Position numbers and translations under genes: made by a program. Of a stretch of 64,000 bases of DNA, positions 27,486 to 37,418 are shown one piece after another (positions within the stretch are counted from its first letter, which is position 1; each line of letters starts with the position of its first letter). Below the pieces are notes generated by a model, which did not search any database, was not told where the DNA came from, and saw nothing but the letters and a program-made list of their open reading frames with translations. The stretch is from JBKBUF01 sp046290815 (lineage in GTDB: Bacteria > Bacteroidota > Bacteroidia > Cytophagales > Cytophagaceae): assembly GCA_046290815.1 (NCBI GenBank), contig JBKBUF010000001.1, forward strand, positions 186,001-250,000, read 5' to 3'.

Positions 27486-27575
27486 GAAGAAATAAATTTA
27501 AGGTCAAAAGCGTATACGAACCTTTAAATCAAATGTTCTTCCGACAAAAACTTACATAATTCACAATTGAACAAT

Positions 27576-28805
27576 TTAGGTCTTTCTGATTTCCTGAAAT
27601 TTCCCGTAAATCCCGCTCCTCCAGAGCCACTCCAGGGGGCCGAATTTATATTTGCTTAGCCACCAGTGACTGAACAAAACCTGCAGAGTAAAGACAATTA
27701 AAGCGAATGGAACATAAATTGTAGGTCCAACAGGTCCTAGTCCTAATCCAATATGATAAAAGAACAGGATACCTATAATACTTTGAAGCATGTAATTGGT
27801 CAAGGCCATTCTTCCAGCCGGAGCTAAAAGATTTAAAAAATTTTGATTTTTAATTTTGAGGTAGAGCAAAGTAAAACCTGCCATATATGCCATGGCCAAC
27901 GGATGTACTGCAAATACCTGTAAAATGGTGCTGTATAAACCAGTAATGGTTACAGGAAAGGTAACAAAAAATTTATTATAAAAACCGGTAATTACACTAA
28001 AGACCAAACCAAAAATACCTGCATAAACCAAAATCTTTTTAAATAACCCTTTATGCATTTCAGGATTAGAAAAAATCTTGTTTCTACCGAAATAAAAACC
28101 CAGCAAAAACATTCCCCATAGTTTAGGAAATCTGCTGCTGAAGAATAAATCAGAGTATCGAAGCAAAGCCACAGGAAGTTTTGAAAGAATAAATGTCCTG
28201 AAATCTCCTGATCTGAATATTTCTGCTTGCGAAGGTATGCCCCATTGATGCATAAGTTCATTTGCCCATAATACGAAAGGCTCCCCCAATATAATACCGG
28301 TAAACATCATGAATGCATAAAACAGAACCGGAGACACTATCAGTAACACCGCCGCAGTAATAATGGATTTATCGGATGCATTCCTGAATGGTATTAGTAA
28401 GACTGCTGCAATAGCATATATGGTAAGAATATCACCAGGCCAAATAAGGTAAGTGTGAATTAATCCTATGAATAAAAGTATCAGTAGTCTCCTGAAATAC
28501 AATTTCAGAAATGGTTTTCCTTTCTCAATTGTCCGGTGCATTTGTACTGCAAAACCTAAACCGAACAAAAATGAGAAAAGGGAATAAAATTTTCCTTCGG
28601 CAAAAATTTGTATCAAAAAATTGAAATATTCATCAGAGTTTGCTGTATAGGAATAAGCCTTAACAGCATCACCGGAAAAATATTTGTAACCCGAGAAATA
28701 GTTAAGGTTCACGAAATAAATACCAAGCAGAGCAAAACCTCTGAGAGCATCCAAAATATGTAATCTTTCTTTTTCCGAAAGAGGTGTAATTTGCTTATCC
28801 GACAT
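27576..28805 (-). CDS. DUF418 (YeiB-like) integral membrane protein
   Basis: 409 residues with about ten hydrophobic segments. The start ERLHILDALRGFALLGIYFVNL is the YeiB/heparan-acetyltransferase-related signature, and the C-terminus with GRMALTNYMLQSIIG and FGPLEWLWRSGIYGKFQ is the DUF418 domain. Members are inner-membrane proteins, predicted by distant homology to act in transport or acyl transfer, with no proven substrate. Divergent from the 7TMR sensor gene, 100 bp away. Confidence 0.9.
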   Translation of the reverse strand: MSDKQITPLSEKERLHILDALRGFALLGIYFVNLNYFSGYKYFSGDAVKAYSYTANSDEYFNFLIQIFAEGKFYSLFSFLFGLGFAVQMHRTIEKGKPFLKLYFRRLLILLFIGLIHTYLIWPGDILTIYAIAAVLLIPFRNASDKSIITAAVLLIVSPVLFYAFMMFTGIILGEPFVLWANELMHQWGIPSQAEIFRSGDFRTFILSKLPVALLRYSDLFFSSRFPKLWGMFLLGFYFGRNKIFSNPEMHKGLFKKILVYAGIFGLVFSVITGFYNKFFVTFPVTITGLYSTILQVFAVHPLAMAYMAGFTLLYLKIKNQNFLNLLAPAGRMALTNYMLQSIIGILFFYHIGLGLGPVGPTIYVPFALIVFTLQVLFSHWWLSKYKFGPLEWLWRSGIYGKFQEIRKT

Positions 28806-28905
28806 CCCTGCTACTATTGAATGGTATTACAATAATTCAGGGAGGATCAATATTGTTTGCGTATTTGGCTATTATCCTTAAATTTTAGTAATTTATCTTT
28901 TGCGT

Positions 28906-30618
28906 ATGAAAAAATTATGGTCTGAAAGTTTCCTGTTGTTTATTATCTGGCTATCAGGCATGTTGATTTCGGGACTTTCCACCGCCTCAGATCACACCTT
29001 TTACTTAACCAATGAAAATCCGGATTTTGCCGTACCGGCCTCTTCTGTTTATATCATGCAGGATGTATCAGACACGCTAAGCATACAATCCATCCTGAAT
29101 TACAATTTTAAAAACACTGCCGATCAGCTTAATCAAAGTAAAAGAGATGTGAATGTCAGTTATTGGCTTAAACTTACTCTATCGGATGTTTCGACGGAAA
29201 ATACCAACTGGATACTGCAGCTGCCCTTACATTCAGAATATGCGGAAATATATTTCCTCTATCCTGACCAAAGCATTCATAATTATTCCGTAGGTCAGGC
29301 TTTACCATTTAAAAACAGAAATCTGCAGCTAAGAACACTGGCATTCAACTTTCCTCCCATAAAAAACGAGCCGGTTGTTATATTCATAAAACTAAAATGT
29401 AAAAAGCATCTTGACATTTCTGTAATTATGTCTGAAGCTTCTACTTATCTGGAAGTTCATACAAAAGCTTACCTGTTCCTTGGAATAATTTACGGTATGC
29501 TTTTCCTTCTTGTCATTTATAATCTCATCATCTATGCCAGAGTTAGAGAGCCTATCTTTTTATATTATATATTCTATATTGTTTGCTGCATATTTCTTTT
29601 ATCCTGGAAAGACGGATCAGGATTTCAATTTCTCTTCCCCGATCTACCTTCATTGAATTTATATCATCACAGTATCGCCCTGCTATTGGTATTTAACAGC
29701 CTATTGTTTTACTCTTCGGTCTTTTTAGGACTTAAAAACAAATTCCCTGTTTATTATAAGCTAATTTTAACCTGCATTGCTGTTAATACCGTTTATATGG
29801 CTTACAGGATTTCGGATCCTGCATACTTCGATCCCTTCCCGATAATTTATTTACCGGGTTTTTTAATGATATTATTTCTATCGGTAAAATCTGCATTTAA
29901 AGGGTTTTATCCTGCCATATTTTTGTGCTGTTGTTTAACCTTAATTTTGGCTTCGCTGGTGACTATAAAACTTTGTTACGAAGGCATAATTGGCTGGACA
30001 TGGTTAATTGAGTACATTCTTAATTATTCTGTTATTGCTGATGGTATTTTAATGAGCATAGCCAATAGTGAAATACTTTCTTACCTGAGAAAAGAAAAAC
30101 AAAGGGCTGAAGAAAATAAAAAAGCGAAAGAAAGACTTGAAGCGGAAAACCTCATTATGCAAGATAAGAACAGGTCACTTGAGTCGGAAGTATATTACAA
30201 AACCAATGAACTGGCAACAACCGCAAATATGCTTATAAGGAAAGCTGAATTCCTTAGCAAATTAAAAAATGAGCTTGAGCGGATATCTAAAGAAAATGAT
30301 CTCTCAGGTATCAGTAAACTACTTAAAAGTATTTATAAAAACTCTGACCTTGAAGATGACTGGGAGCAATTCCAAATGAACTTCGATCTTTTACACAATA
30401 GGTTCTTGAGTAAACTGAAAGAAAAATATCCGCATTTAAAACCTGGAGATCTGTTGCTATGCGCTCAAATAAAAATGAATAAAAGCAACAAAGAAATCGC
30501 AGAGGTGCTTAATATTTCTGTCAGTGGCGTTGAGAAAAAACGAAGCAGATTGAAAGAGAAATTGCAGTTGAGCGCAGATCTGCAGCTTACCGAATACCTG
30601 GTTAACGAGAAATTTTAG
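28906..30618 (+). CDS. 7TMR-DISM membrane sensor with cytoplasmic coiled coil and LuxR-type HTH
   Basis: 570 residues from ATG 28906 (a TTG two codons earlier is the alternative). A signal/TM segment is followed by a periplasmic DISMED2 beta-sandwich (about 30-180: VSYWLKLTLSD, NWILQLPLHSEYAEIYFLYP). Seven TM helices occupy about 185-385 and a coiled coil 390-470 (EKQRAEENKKAKERLEAEN). A LuxR-type HTH lies at the C-terminus (about 505-560: KEIAEVLNISVSGVEKKRSRL). The arrangement is a one-component sensor-regulator seen in Bacteroidota, with the ligand presumably carbohydrate-like. It precedes the metalloprotease gene on the same strand, so it could regulate that gene. Confidence 0.88.
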   Translation: MKKLWSESFLLFIIWLSGMLISGLSTASDHTFYLTNENPDFAVPASSVYIMQDVSDTLSIQSILNYNFKNTADQLNQSKRDVNVSYWLKLTLSDVSTENTNWILQLPLHSEYAEIYFLYPDQSIHNYSVGQALPFKNRNLQLRTLAFNFPPIKNEPVVIFIKLKCKKHLDISVIMSEASTYLEVHTKAYLFLGIIYGMLFLLVIYNLIIYARVREPIFLYYIFYIVCCIFLLSWKDGSGFQFLFPDLPSLNLYHHSIALLLVFNSLLFYSSVFLGLKNKFPVYYKLILTCIAVNTVYMAYRISDPAYFDPFPIIYLPGFLMILFLSVKSAFKGFYPAIFLCCCLTLILASLVTIKLCYEGIIGWTWLIEYILNYSVIADGILMSIANSEILSYLRKEKQRAEENKKAKERLEAENLIMQDKNRSLESEVYYKTNELATTANMLIRKAEFLSKLKNELERISKENDLSGISKLLKSIYKNSDLEDDWEQFQMNFDLLHNRFLSKLKEKYPHLKPGDLLLCAQIKMNKSNKEIAEVLNISVSGVEKKRSRLKEKLQLSADLQLTEYLVNEKF

Positions 30619-31001
30619 AATAAGCTTTCCGTTTTAAAATCCCACTTTTAATAATTGTACTTTTCAAATGACCCCTTGTATAATAATACAACATCAAAAT
30701 TAGGATGAATAAATATTGTTCATCTTTCACGAAATTGCACTTAAAAAATTTAAAGAAAATCAATCAATAAAACTTTACGTGTAAAGCACAATTTCAAATT
30801 ACTATAAATCAACACATATACTATATTTTTTTTAAAAACTGATTGCGTTTAAAGCTTCTAGAATTTGTACCCTGTCCGGTTATTGTCCGATCCGTTTTTA
30901 TGCATTTGCTATAAATTTATTTTAAATTTTATGTAAGATTTAATTAGATAAATCATAGTAAATACAGAAAAAACAACACAACACACAAACCATTCAAGAT
31001 T
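30619..31001. other. AT-rich upstream region of the metalloprotease gene
   Basis: 383 bp with no recognisable gene or strong hairpin. It presumably carries the metalloprotease promoter and a leader of unknown length; I could not find a clean TTG/TAnnTTTG pair. Confidence 0.5.
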
Positions 31002-33890
31002 ATGAAAAAACTGTACTACATGTTTAGCGTCTTGTTGCTATGCTTATTTATTAATTTAAATGCAATAGCACAGCACGACCACCATCACGGTGATGAAGAC
31101 GGGCCCGTATTAAAAATAGGTACTGCTCAAAGTTTAGTAAATCAGATAAAGTCCCAGACTTCCAAATCCAACCAGAGAACAGGAAAACCAGTTATGGACC
31201 TGCAAGTGGGTGAAGGAAAAAAATTCAGAGCCCATATCAATTATAAAAAGTCTGAATCCCAAACCGAATATGTTACAGGTGAAATTGCAGACATGCCTTC
31301 ATCAAGCTTCTATTTAAGAGTAGAAAATGACAAGGTTGAAGGTAACATAATTGTTAAAGACAAAAGAATAGCTTATAAATATTCTTCTGACGAAAGCGGT
31401 AATGCTTATATACAGGAAGTGGACATCAATGACCTTCTTTGTATCGATTATGACAGGACAACTTCTGCTCCCGGACCCAGAAAAAGAACAGAACAAATAA
31501 GCGCGGCAGTTGCAAACCTGCAAAGCCTGCCAGGTGCAGCCGGTTGTATATTACTTGATTTTGATGGACACTATGTATCCGGAACACCTTGGAATGGGGG
31601 AAATCCTATAAATGCTGCTCCTTCAGGTATGAGCGATGCAGATATTACCGAACATTGGGAAGTAGTTGCAGAAGATTTCCGTCCTTTTAATCTTAATGTA
31701 ACAACTAATGAATCTGTTTTTAACACCTATCCTAAAAACAGAAGAATGAGAGTGATCATCACTCCAACCAATACCGCTGCTCCAGGCGCAGGTGGTGTTG
31801 CTTACATTGGATCTTTTGCATGGAATGATGACACCCCTTGCTGGACATTTATCCTTTCAGGAAAATCAGGTGGCGAAGCTTCTTCTCATGAAGTAGGACA
31901 TACCTTCGGACTAGGTCACGACGGAAGAACCAGTCCTTCCGAAGGTTATTTCCAGGGACATGGTAACTGGGCACCGATAATGGGTGTAGGTTATTACAGA
32001 AGTATCTCTCAATGGAGCAGAGGTGAATATGCCAATGCCAACAACCTTGAAGATGACCTTGCAAAAATATCAGGAACCAATTATGGAGTAGGATACAGAG
32101 CCGATGATCACGGAAACGCTGTATCTAATGCTACTGAAATTAGATATAATTCTACCGGACAGGTATCTTCCAATGAAAACAGAGGTATCATTGAAAGAAC
32201 TACAGACCTTGACTTCTTCGCATTTACTACCGGAGGCGGAAATGTGGTACTGAACTTTAACACTGTCTCACGTCATGGAAACCTTGACATCCTGGTAAGA
32301 CTATACAACCAGTCAGGATCACAAATAGGATCATATAATCCTGCAGGGCTTAATGCCAGCATGAATGTAAACCTAGCTGCAGGAAGATATTTTGTATCTG
32401 TTGACGGAACAGGAGCAGGAAACCCTGCAACCGATGGTTATTCTGATTACGCTTCACTGGGAAGTTATTTCATCTCAGGAACTATCCCTCCTGCTCAGGT
32501 AAATGGTATCGCGATTATGTATAAAGACTGCAGCTATGGCGGTTATGCCGTAGGACTTAACACTGGTGACTACAACCTTAGCCAGCTGAGAGCCGCAGGT
32601 ATTCTTGACAATGATATTTCTTCCCTAAGGGTAAGAGCAGGCTATGAGGCCATCCTATTTGATAATGACAATTTCTCCGGCCCTTCTATAACCTTAACAG
32701 GAGATGTATCATGTCTTGTGGCACACAACTGGAATGACAGAGCAACTTCTGTAAGGATAAGACTTTCCGGTGTAACAAACATCGCAGGGACTTATTACCT
32801 GCAAAACCGTCACAGTGGTCTGTATATGGATGTAGCAAACTTCGGCACTGCTGATGGTACTAACATTTTACAATGGAACTATACAGGAAACAACAATCAG
32901 CAGTTTGAATTTGTACACCTCGGAAATGGCACTTACCGTATCACTCCTAAAGTAAGCAACAAGTGTCTTGATGTTGCAGGTGTTAGCACAGCCAATGGAG
33001 CCAACGTTCACCAGTGGACTTATGTTGGCGGCGGAAATCAGCAGTTTGTTGTTCAGGATGCCGGAAATGGCTTCTACAGATTCGTAGCAGTACACAGCGG
33101 TAAAGTAATTGAAGTGGCAGGGTTCAGCACCCAGCCTAATGGTAATATACAACAGTGGGATAATACTAACCAGGCAAGCAGTCACTGGAGACTGGTACCG
33201 GTATCTACTCCTTACGCTAATGTGATCCAAGCAGAGAACTTCAGCAACATGAACGGAATCCAGACTGAGCCCACTTCTGATGCCGGCGGCGGACTTAATG
33301 TCGGATGGATTGATGCAAACGACTGGATGGTCTACAATAGCATAAACTTCCCTTATACCGGAACTTATACAATCTCTTACAGGGTGGCTAGTCCAAACAA
33401 CGGAGGCAGACTTTCTATTGACCTTAACGCAGGATCTGTAGTACTTGGACAAAGAGATATACCAAACACAGGAGGATGGCAAAACTGGACAACCGTCTCT
33501 CACGATGTCCATGTAAATGCAGGCACGTACAATGTAGGTATATTTGCCCTTACCGGAGGATGGAATATCAACTGGTTCAGAATTAGCAGTCCCGGTGCAT
33601 CCGAGCCAGTGTATACTGTAGCCAAAGCATCTGATATGACAGAGGCTGATGCTTCGCAAACATTTAACTTTAACCTGTATCCTAACCCGGCTGAGAATTT
33701 CCTTACTTTCAGAAATGACTTCAGTCTGTACGGAGCGAATGTAAAAATTATGGATGCGATGGGCTATGAAGTAATGAATGAAGAGTTGAAGGCAGATGAT
33801 CTGAACATTGCAGATCTTAAATCAGGTTTGTATACCATAATCGTATCCAAAGAAGGTTACAAATTCACCAGAAAGTTTGTGAAACAATAA
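31002..33890 (+). CDS. secreted mosaic metzincin metalloprotease: PPC, beta-gamma-crystallin, ricin, CBM6 and T9SS domains
   Basis: 962 residues. Signal peptide 1-24 is followed by a His-rich stretch (HDHHHGDED) and a propeptide. The metzincin site HEVGHTFGLGHDG lies near 296-308, giving three zinc His and the invariant Gly. A PPC-type domain spans about 400-495. A beta-gamma-crystallin-like domain (about 500-590) has two calcium-type motifs, DNDISSLR and WNDRATSVR. A ricin/CBM13 trefoil follows (593-735) with QW repeats, then CBM6 (736-865; VIQAENFSNM, GGWQNWTTV). The type A T9SS domain (885-962) starts LYPNPAENFLTF. It is a protein-degrading enzyme with several polymer-binding modules. A terminator follows. 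Confidence 0.9.
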   Translation: MKKLYYMFSVLLLCLFINLNAIAQHDHHHGDEDGPVLKIGTAQSLVNQIKSQTSKSNQRTGKPVMDLQVGEGKKFRAHINYKKSESQTEYVTGEIADMPSSSFYLRVENDKVEGNIIVKDKRIAYKYSSDESGNAYIQEVDINDLLCIDYDRTTSAPGPRKRTEQISAAVANLQSLPGAAGCILLDFDGHYVSGTPWNGGNPINAAPSGMSDADITEHWEVVAEDFRPFNLNVTTNESVFNTYPKNRRMRVIITPTNTAAPGAGGVAYIGSFAWNDDTPCWTFILSGKSGGEASSHEVGHTFGLGHDGRTSPSEGYFQGHGNWAPIMGVGYYRSISQWSRGEYANANNLEDDLAKISGTNYGVGYRADDHGNAVSNATEIRYNSTGQVSSNENRGIIERTTDLDFFAFTTGGGNVVLNFNTVSRHGNLDILVRLYNQSGSQIGSYNPAGLNASMNVNLAAGRYFVSVDGTGAGNPATDGYSDYASLGSYFISGTIPPAQVNGIAIMYKDCSYGGYAVGLNTGDYNLSQLRAAGILDNDISSLRVRAGYEAILFDNDNFSGPSITLTGDVSCLVAHNWNDRATSVRIRLSGVTNIAGTYYLQNRHSGLYMDVANFGTADGTNILQWNYTGNNNQQFEFVHLGNGTYRITPKVSNKCLDVAGVSTANGANVHQWTYVGGGNQQFVVQDAGNGFYRFVAVHSGKVIEVAGFSTQPNGNIQQWDNTNQASSHWRLVPVSTPYANVIQAENFSNMNGIQTEPTSDAGGGLNVGWIDANDWMVYNSINFPYTGTYTISYRVASPNNGGRLSIDLNAGSVVLGQRDIPNTGGWQNWTTVSHDVHVNAGTYNVGIFALTGGWNINWFRISSPGASEPVYTVAKASDMTEADASQTFNFNLYPNPAENFLTFRNDFSLYGANVKIMDAMGYEVMNEELKADDLNIADLKSGLYTIIVSKEGYKFTRKFVKQ

Positions 33891-33921
33891 TCCCATACTT
33901 TAATCCACACCTTTTAAGTTT

Positions 33922-33955
33922 AAGGCTGTACCAATAATTGGTGCAGCCTTTTTTT
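33922..33955 (+). terminator. rho-independent terminator of the metalloprotease gene
   Basis: AAGGCTGTACCAAT (33922-33935) pairs with ATTGGTGCAGCCTT with one G-U-type mismatch and is followed by a run of T. It lies about 30 bp after the metalloprotease stop. Confidence 0.85.
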
Positions 33956-34023
33956 GTGTAAAATATTAAGCTCTCCTTTATCCCTGGCAGTGTCTCTGAC
34001 CGGCCAGCAATAATAATCGTAAA

Positions 34024-34518
34024 TCAAAAATCGTACTTCGTAAGTCTCTTCATTTTTTCAACCACCTCATACGCTGCCGGACAAATAAATGTATTTTTCA
34101 ATGTCAGGTCCAGGATCTGGCGGAATCTTTTGCGGTTGGTGTGCGGATATTCTCTGCAGGCTGTTGGCCTAGCTTCATAAACATGGCAGTAATTGTCCTC
34201 TGCTAAAAACGGACATGGAGCAGACTTAAAAACGTATTCTTTGTCATCATCCAGCTCCAGATATTTTTCTATTAATTCTGATGGACGGATTTTCAAAAAT
34301 TTTGCAAGCCTCTCCACATCTCTTTCATACATGGCGGGGCTGGTGGTTTTGCAACAGTTGGCGCAACTGAGACAATCAATCTCTTCAAATACTTCATCGT
34401 GCAATTCATGCGCAATCTTATCCACCTTTTCATCAGAAAGCTTTTTTACCTTCTGAAAAAACTTCTTATTCTCCGCCTCTGCCTTCTTTGCTTTCTCCGG
34501 TAATTTACTTAAGTCCAT
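34024..34518 (-). CDS. YkgJ-family cysteine-cluster (CxxCxxCC) protein
   Basis: 164 residues, soluble. Cysteines cluster as CLSCANCCKT, CPFLAEDNYCHVYEARPTACREYP and FICPAAYE, the YkgJ/UPF0153 pattern thought to bind zinc or an iron-sulfur cluster. The N-terminal third is Lys/Glu-rich and helical. Biochemical role is unknown; a metal-binding accessory or redox role is the usual guess. Its start overlaps the oxidoreductase end by 14 bp on the same strand, so it closes a tight operon. Confidence 0.92.
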   Translation of the reverse strand: MDLSKLPEKAKKAEAENKKFFQKVKKLSDEKVDKIAHELHDEVFEEIDCLSCANCCKTTSPAMYERDVERLAKFLKIRPSELIEKYLELDDDKEYVFKSAPCPFLAEDNYCHVYEARPTACREYPHTNRKRFRQILDLTLKNTFICPAAYEVVEKMKRLTKYDF

Positions 34519-35554
34519 CTGCTACATTTAATTTTTTATTTTCCTTAGAGGACTTCTGCGCAAGATTTATAAGCTTTATTACATTGCAGGCCACTTCAGG
34601 ACTCACAAGCAAGCTTTCATTTCCGGCAATTACATTTGCTAAGTTTTTATAGAAGTTAATATAACCGATAGTTGGAGCCGGTACCATTTCTTTTCTTCCA
34701 TCCTTAAATTCTATCCAGCCATCTTCTGCTTTGGTGTTTTCCTCCCAGCGTGAATCTCCGGGATGTAAACCTTCTTTCAGCACTTTTTCCTGTGGATCCA
34801 GATCCTTTCTGTAATAGATTCCTTTTTCTCCCTCTACAATGAAAGATGGTCCCGGTTTGCTTACCAGCATTCCTGCACTTACTCTGGCTTTAAAATCTCC
34901 GTAATCCAATTCGATATCGAAAAAATCATCCACTACTGACATAGGTCTTTCATTCCTTATATCAGCCTGAATGGCTTCAGGCATGCCAAACAAATAAACT
35001 ACCTGATCAATCAAATGAACACCGAGATCATATAATAAACCGGCACCAGGGAAATCCTGCTCCCTCCACCTGTTCTTGATTTCTGGTCTATATCTGTCAA
35101 AACAAGAATAATAGTTTTGAATTTTACCAAGCTTGTTTTCAATTAAAAGTTTTCTCAGACTTTGGTAACCAGCATCAAGTCTTCTGTTCTGATAAACGGT
35201 AAGTACTTTTCCTGTTGACTTCTGCACCTGCACAAGGTCTTTAGCTTCTTCCCAGGTAAGTGTAAAAGGTTTATCTACCAATACATGTTTACCTGCAAAC
35301 AAGGCTTCTTTGGCTATGCTATAATGCACATCATTTGGAGTGGCTATTACAATCAAATCAATTTCTGGATCTGTTAAAAGATTACGATAATCTCTGACAA
35401 TTTCCACCCATGGATATATACTTTTGGATTTTTCATTGTGACGCTCCACTACTTTTGTCAATTCCAAATCCGGAACATTAGTAATGAAAGGCGCATGAAA
35501 TACCTCTCCTGCTACACCGAATCCTACCAAACCAACCCTGATTTTACCACTCAT
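34505..35554 (-). CDS. Gfo/Idh/MocA family oxidoreductase
   Basis: 349 residues. The N-terminal Rossmann fold begins VGLVGFGVAGEVFHAPF, and the family catalytic-lysine block appears as VLVDKPFTLTWEEA. The C-terminal substrate domain contains GAGLLYDLGVHLIDQVVYLFG with the conserved His/Asp. Such enzymes oxidise or reduce sugars or inositols with NAD(P); no TAT or signal peptide is present, so it is cytoplasmic. Substrate unknown. It starts 7 bp after the OmpA-like gene and overlaps the YkgJ-like gene, suggesting one transcript. Confidence 0.93.
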   Translation of the reverse strand: MSGKIRVGLVGFGVAGEVFHAPFITNVPDLELTKVVERHNEKSKSIYPWVEIVRDYRNLLTDPEIDLIVIATPNDVHYSIAKEALFAGKHVLVDKPFTLTWEEAKDLVQVQKSTGKVLTVYQNRRLDAGYQSLRKLLIENKLGKIQNYYSCFDRYRPEIKNRWREQDFPGAGLLYDLGVHLIDQVVYLFGMPEAIQADIRNERPMSVVDDFFDIELDYGDFKARVSAGMLVSKPGPSFIVEGEKGIYYRKDLDPQEKVLKEGLHPGDSRWEENTKAEDGWIEFKDGRKEMVPAPTIGYINFYKNLANVIAGNESLLVSPEVACNVIKLINLAQKSSKENKKLNVADGLK

Positions 35555-35560
35555 AATTTC

Positions 35561-37102
35561 CTAATTCATTTTTAAAATTTTAAATTCCACTCTCCTGTTC
35601 TTTGCCCTGTTTTCATCAGAATCATTAGGTACATTAGGAGAATTTTTTCCATATCCTTTTGCTACAAGCCGTGAAGTTTCGATTCCTTTTTCTTTAAGAT
35701 AATTCACCACAGATTCAGCTCTGGCCTGAGATAGTTTGTCGTTGTACTCATCAGAACCTTTATCATCCGTATGTGCAGATATTTCCACCTGCATGCCCGG
35801 GTTGGCTTTTAACAAATCAACAACACGCTCCAGTTCATTAACTGAGGAAGGTGATAAGGAGGATGAATCAAACTCAAAGAAAATATTATTCAGAACAAAG
35901 CTGGTATTTTGTTTCAAAGGCTTTAACTCTATTTTGGATTCAATTTTTTCATAACGCTTCACAGAGTCCAGACTGATGACCTGTGAATGGAAAGTATGTC
36001 CTTTTGCTTTTACAGAAAAATCATACTTCTTTCCTTCTTCGAGAAATACCTGAAACTTCCCTGTAAGTGAGTCATTGGTAACTTCAATGATTTTTTCTTT
36101 TGAACTGAACTTCGTAACTTCTATTGAAGCTTTTATCGGTTTTTTCGTTTCTTCATTTTTGATAGAGCCTTCCACACTTACTACCTTATCCGGCCTGAAT
36201 TCCTTTGGTATTTCTACTTTATAAATATCATCCTTATTGTTGCTCATGGTACTTGAAAGATAGATGATGTCCCCTGAGGCAGGTACGGAAATCAATTCAT
36301 CATCTTTTGGTGTATTAATAAAATCCAGAGGAACCGGTTTTGACCATTTACCATTGGTAAACTTTGATTCATAAAGATCATACCCACCCTTTCCTTCATT
36401 TCTGTAGGATGAAAAAATAAGCGTTTTTCCATCAGCCATAATTCTGGGATAACCTTCGCATCCGGTATTGATCGGATAAGGTAAAGGTTGCGGATTGATA
36501 TAAAAGCCTCCTCTTTTCTCTGCTCTGAAAAGCTTACAGCATCTTTGTCCGCTTGGAGAGTTTTTATCTCCGGCTCTCATGAAGTAAATGTACTTTCCGT
36601 CAGCTGAAAGGGAAGGAAAGCCATCATATCCTGCTGTATTTACAGGCTTGCCAAGGTTCTTTGGCTTGCCCCAGGTATCTCCTGTTCTAATACTATACCA
36701 GATGTCGATTCCTCCTACACCACCTTTCATATTGGAAGTAAAGAACAACATTTTACCATCATAACTAAGACAAGGTCCTCCGAGGAAATCTCCAGGTTCT
36801 ACTGCATTATTGATTGCCTCAATATCCACAGGTTTCGACCAGACCCCTGGTTTTGTTTGTACACTCATGTAAAGCCTCCACCTTCCGCTTCTGTCTGATT
36901 CAAATATAAGTGTATTGCCGTCAGCGCTGATGGTGGGAGCAAATTCTGAATGTTCCAGGGTATTAATAGGACTTCCTAAAGTCTGTAAGGCAGAATTTAC
37001 CTGTGCATGACTAACATAAGTTATGAAAAGAAATAAGAAAAACAGAGCGGTATGAATAGCTCCTGAAGGTTTCATGATGTACTGGTTAAAGATCGTTGTC
37101 AT
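35561..37102 (-). CDS. OmpA-family outer membrane protein with PD40 beta-propeller repeats
   Basis: 513 residues (486 or so mature). Signal peptide ends near YVSHAQ. PD40/TolB-type repeats occupy about 45-300 (SADGNTLIFESDRSGRWRLY, LSYDGKMLFFTSNM, LSADGKYIYFMRAG). A carboxypeptidase-regulatory-like module follows (about 305-390), then the OmpA peptidoglycan-binding domain (about 395-513) with ISAHTDDKGSDEYNDKLSQA and NRAKNRRVEFKI. The frame starts at 37102 in an ATGA overlap with the upstream membrane protein; an inner ATG at 37075 gives a neater signal peptide and is the alternative. Likely tethers the outer membrane to peptidoglycan. Confidence 0.9.
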   Translation of the reverse strand: MTTIFNQYIMKPSGAIHTALFFLFLFITYVSHAQVNSALQTLGSPINTLEHSEFAPTISADGNTLIFESDRSGRWRLYMSVQTKPGVWSKPVDIEAINNAVEPGDFLGGPCLSYDGKMLFFTSNMKGGVGGIDIWYSIRTGDTWGKPKNLGKPVNTAGYDGFPSLSADGKYIYFMRAGDKNSPSGQRCCKLFRAEKRGGFYINPQPLPYPINTGCEGYPRIMADGKTLIFSSYRNEGKGGYDLYESKFTNGKWSKPVPLDFINTPKDDELISVPASGDIIYLSSTMSNNKDDIYKVEIPKEFRPDKVVSVEGSIKNEETKKPIKASIEVTKFSSKEKIIEVTNDSLTGKFQVFLEEGKKYDFSVKAKGHTFHSQVISLDSVKRYEKIESKIELKPLKQNTSFVLNNIFFEFDSSSLSPSSVNELERVVDLLKANPGMQVEISAHTDDKGSDEYNDKLSQARAESVVNYLKEKGIETSRLVAKGYGKNSPNVPNDSDENRAKNRRVEFKILKMN

Positions 37103-37389
37103 TGTTCAATATCAGGTCTGCTGTCTAAAGCCTGTCTTACCAGAAGGTAAAACAGATAACCTACGCCCGGTCCGAATATAATAGCGAAGAGCCGGTAGTT
37201 TTCACCAATGTATTTAATAACGAGATATATACCAAAAAATTCTCCTGAAAACCAGGCTATCAGGGCGTATGCCGACCATTTTAAAGGATTTAAGCCTTTG
37301 TACCGGCAAAGCCTTACGATTTTATTAAGGAAGAAAAATACTATGGAAGAGAAACTTATTAAAACTATCCATTCAAATACGGAAAACAT
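37099..37389 (-). CDS. small membrane protein of unknown function
   Basis: 96 residues with three hydrophobic segments (about 5-21, 38-60, 66-86) separated by short basic loops such as KIVRLCRYKG. I recognise no family. Overlap with the OmpA-like gene by 4 bp (ATGA) indicates translational coupling, and the HIT gene ends 30 bp upstream on the same strand. It is probably an inner-membrane partner of the same operon. Confidence 0.75.
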   Translation of the reverse strand: MFSVFEWIVLISFSSIVFFFLNKIVRLCRYKGLNPLKWSAYALIAWFSGEFFGIYLVIKYIGENYRLFAIIFGPGVGYLFYLLVRQALDSRPDIEQ

Positions 37390-37418
37390 ATCTCAATAAG
37401 AATTGGATATGAAATTAG

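Noticed and set aside
32868..33659. Long minus-strand frame of 263 codons
   Set aside because: It lies wholly inside the ricin/CBM6 part of the metalloprotease and has no recognisable domain.
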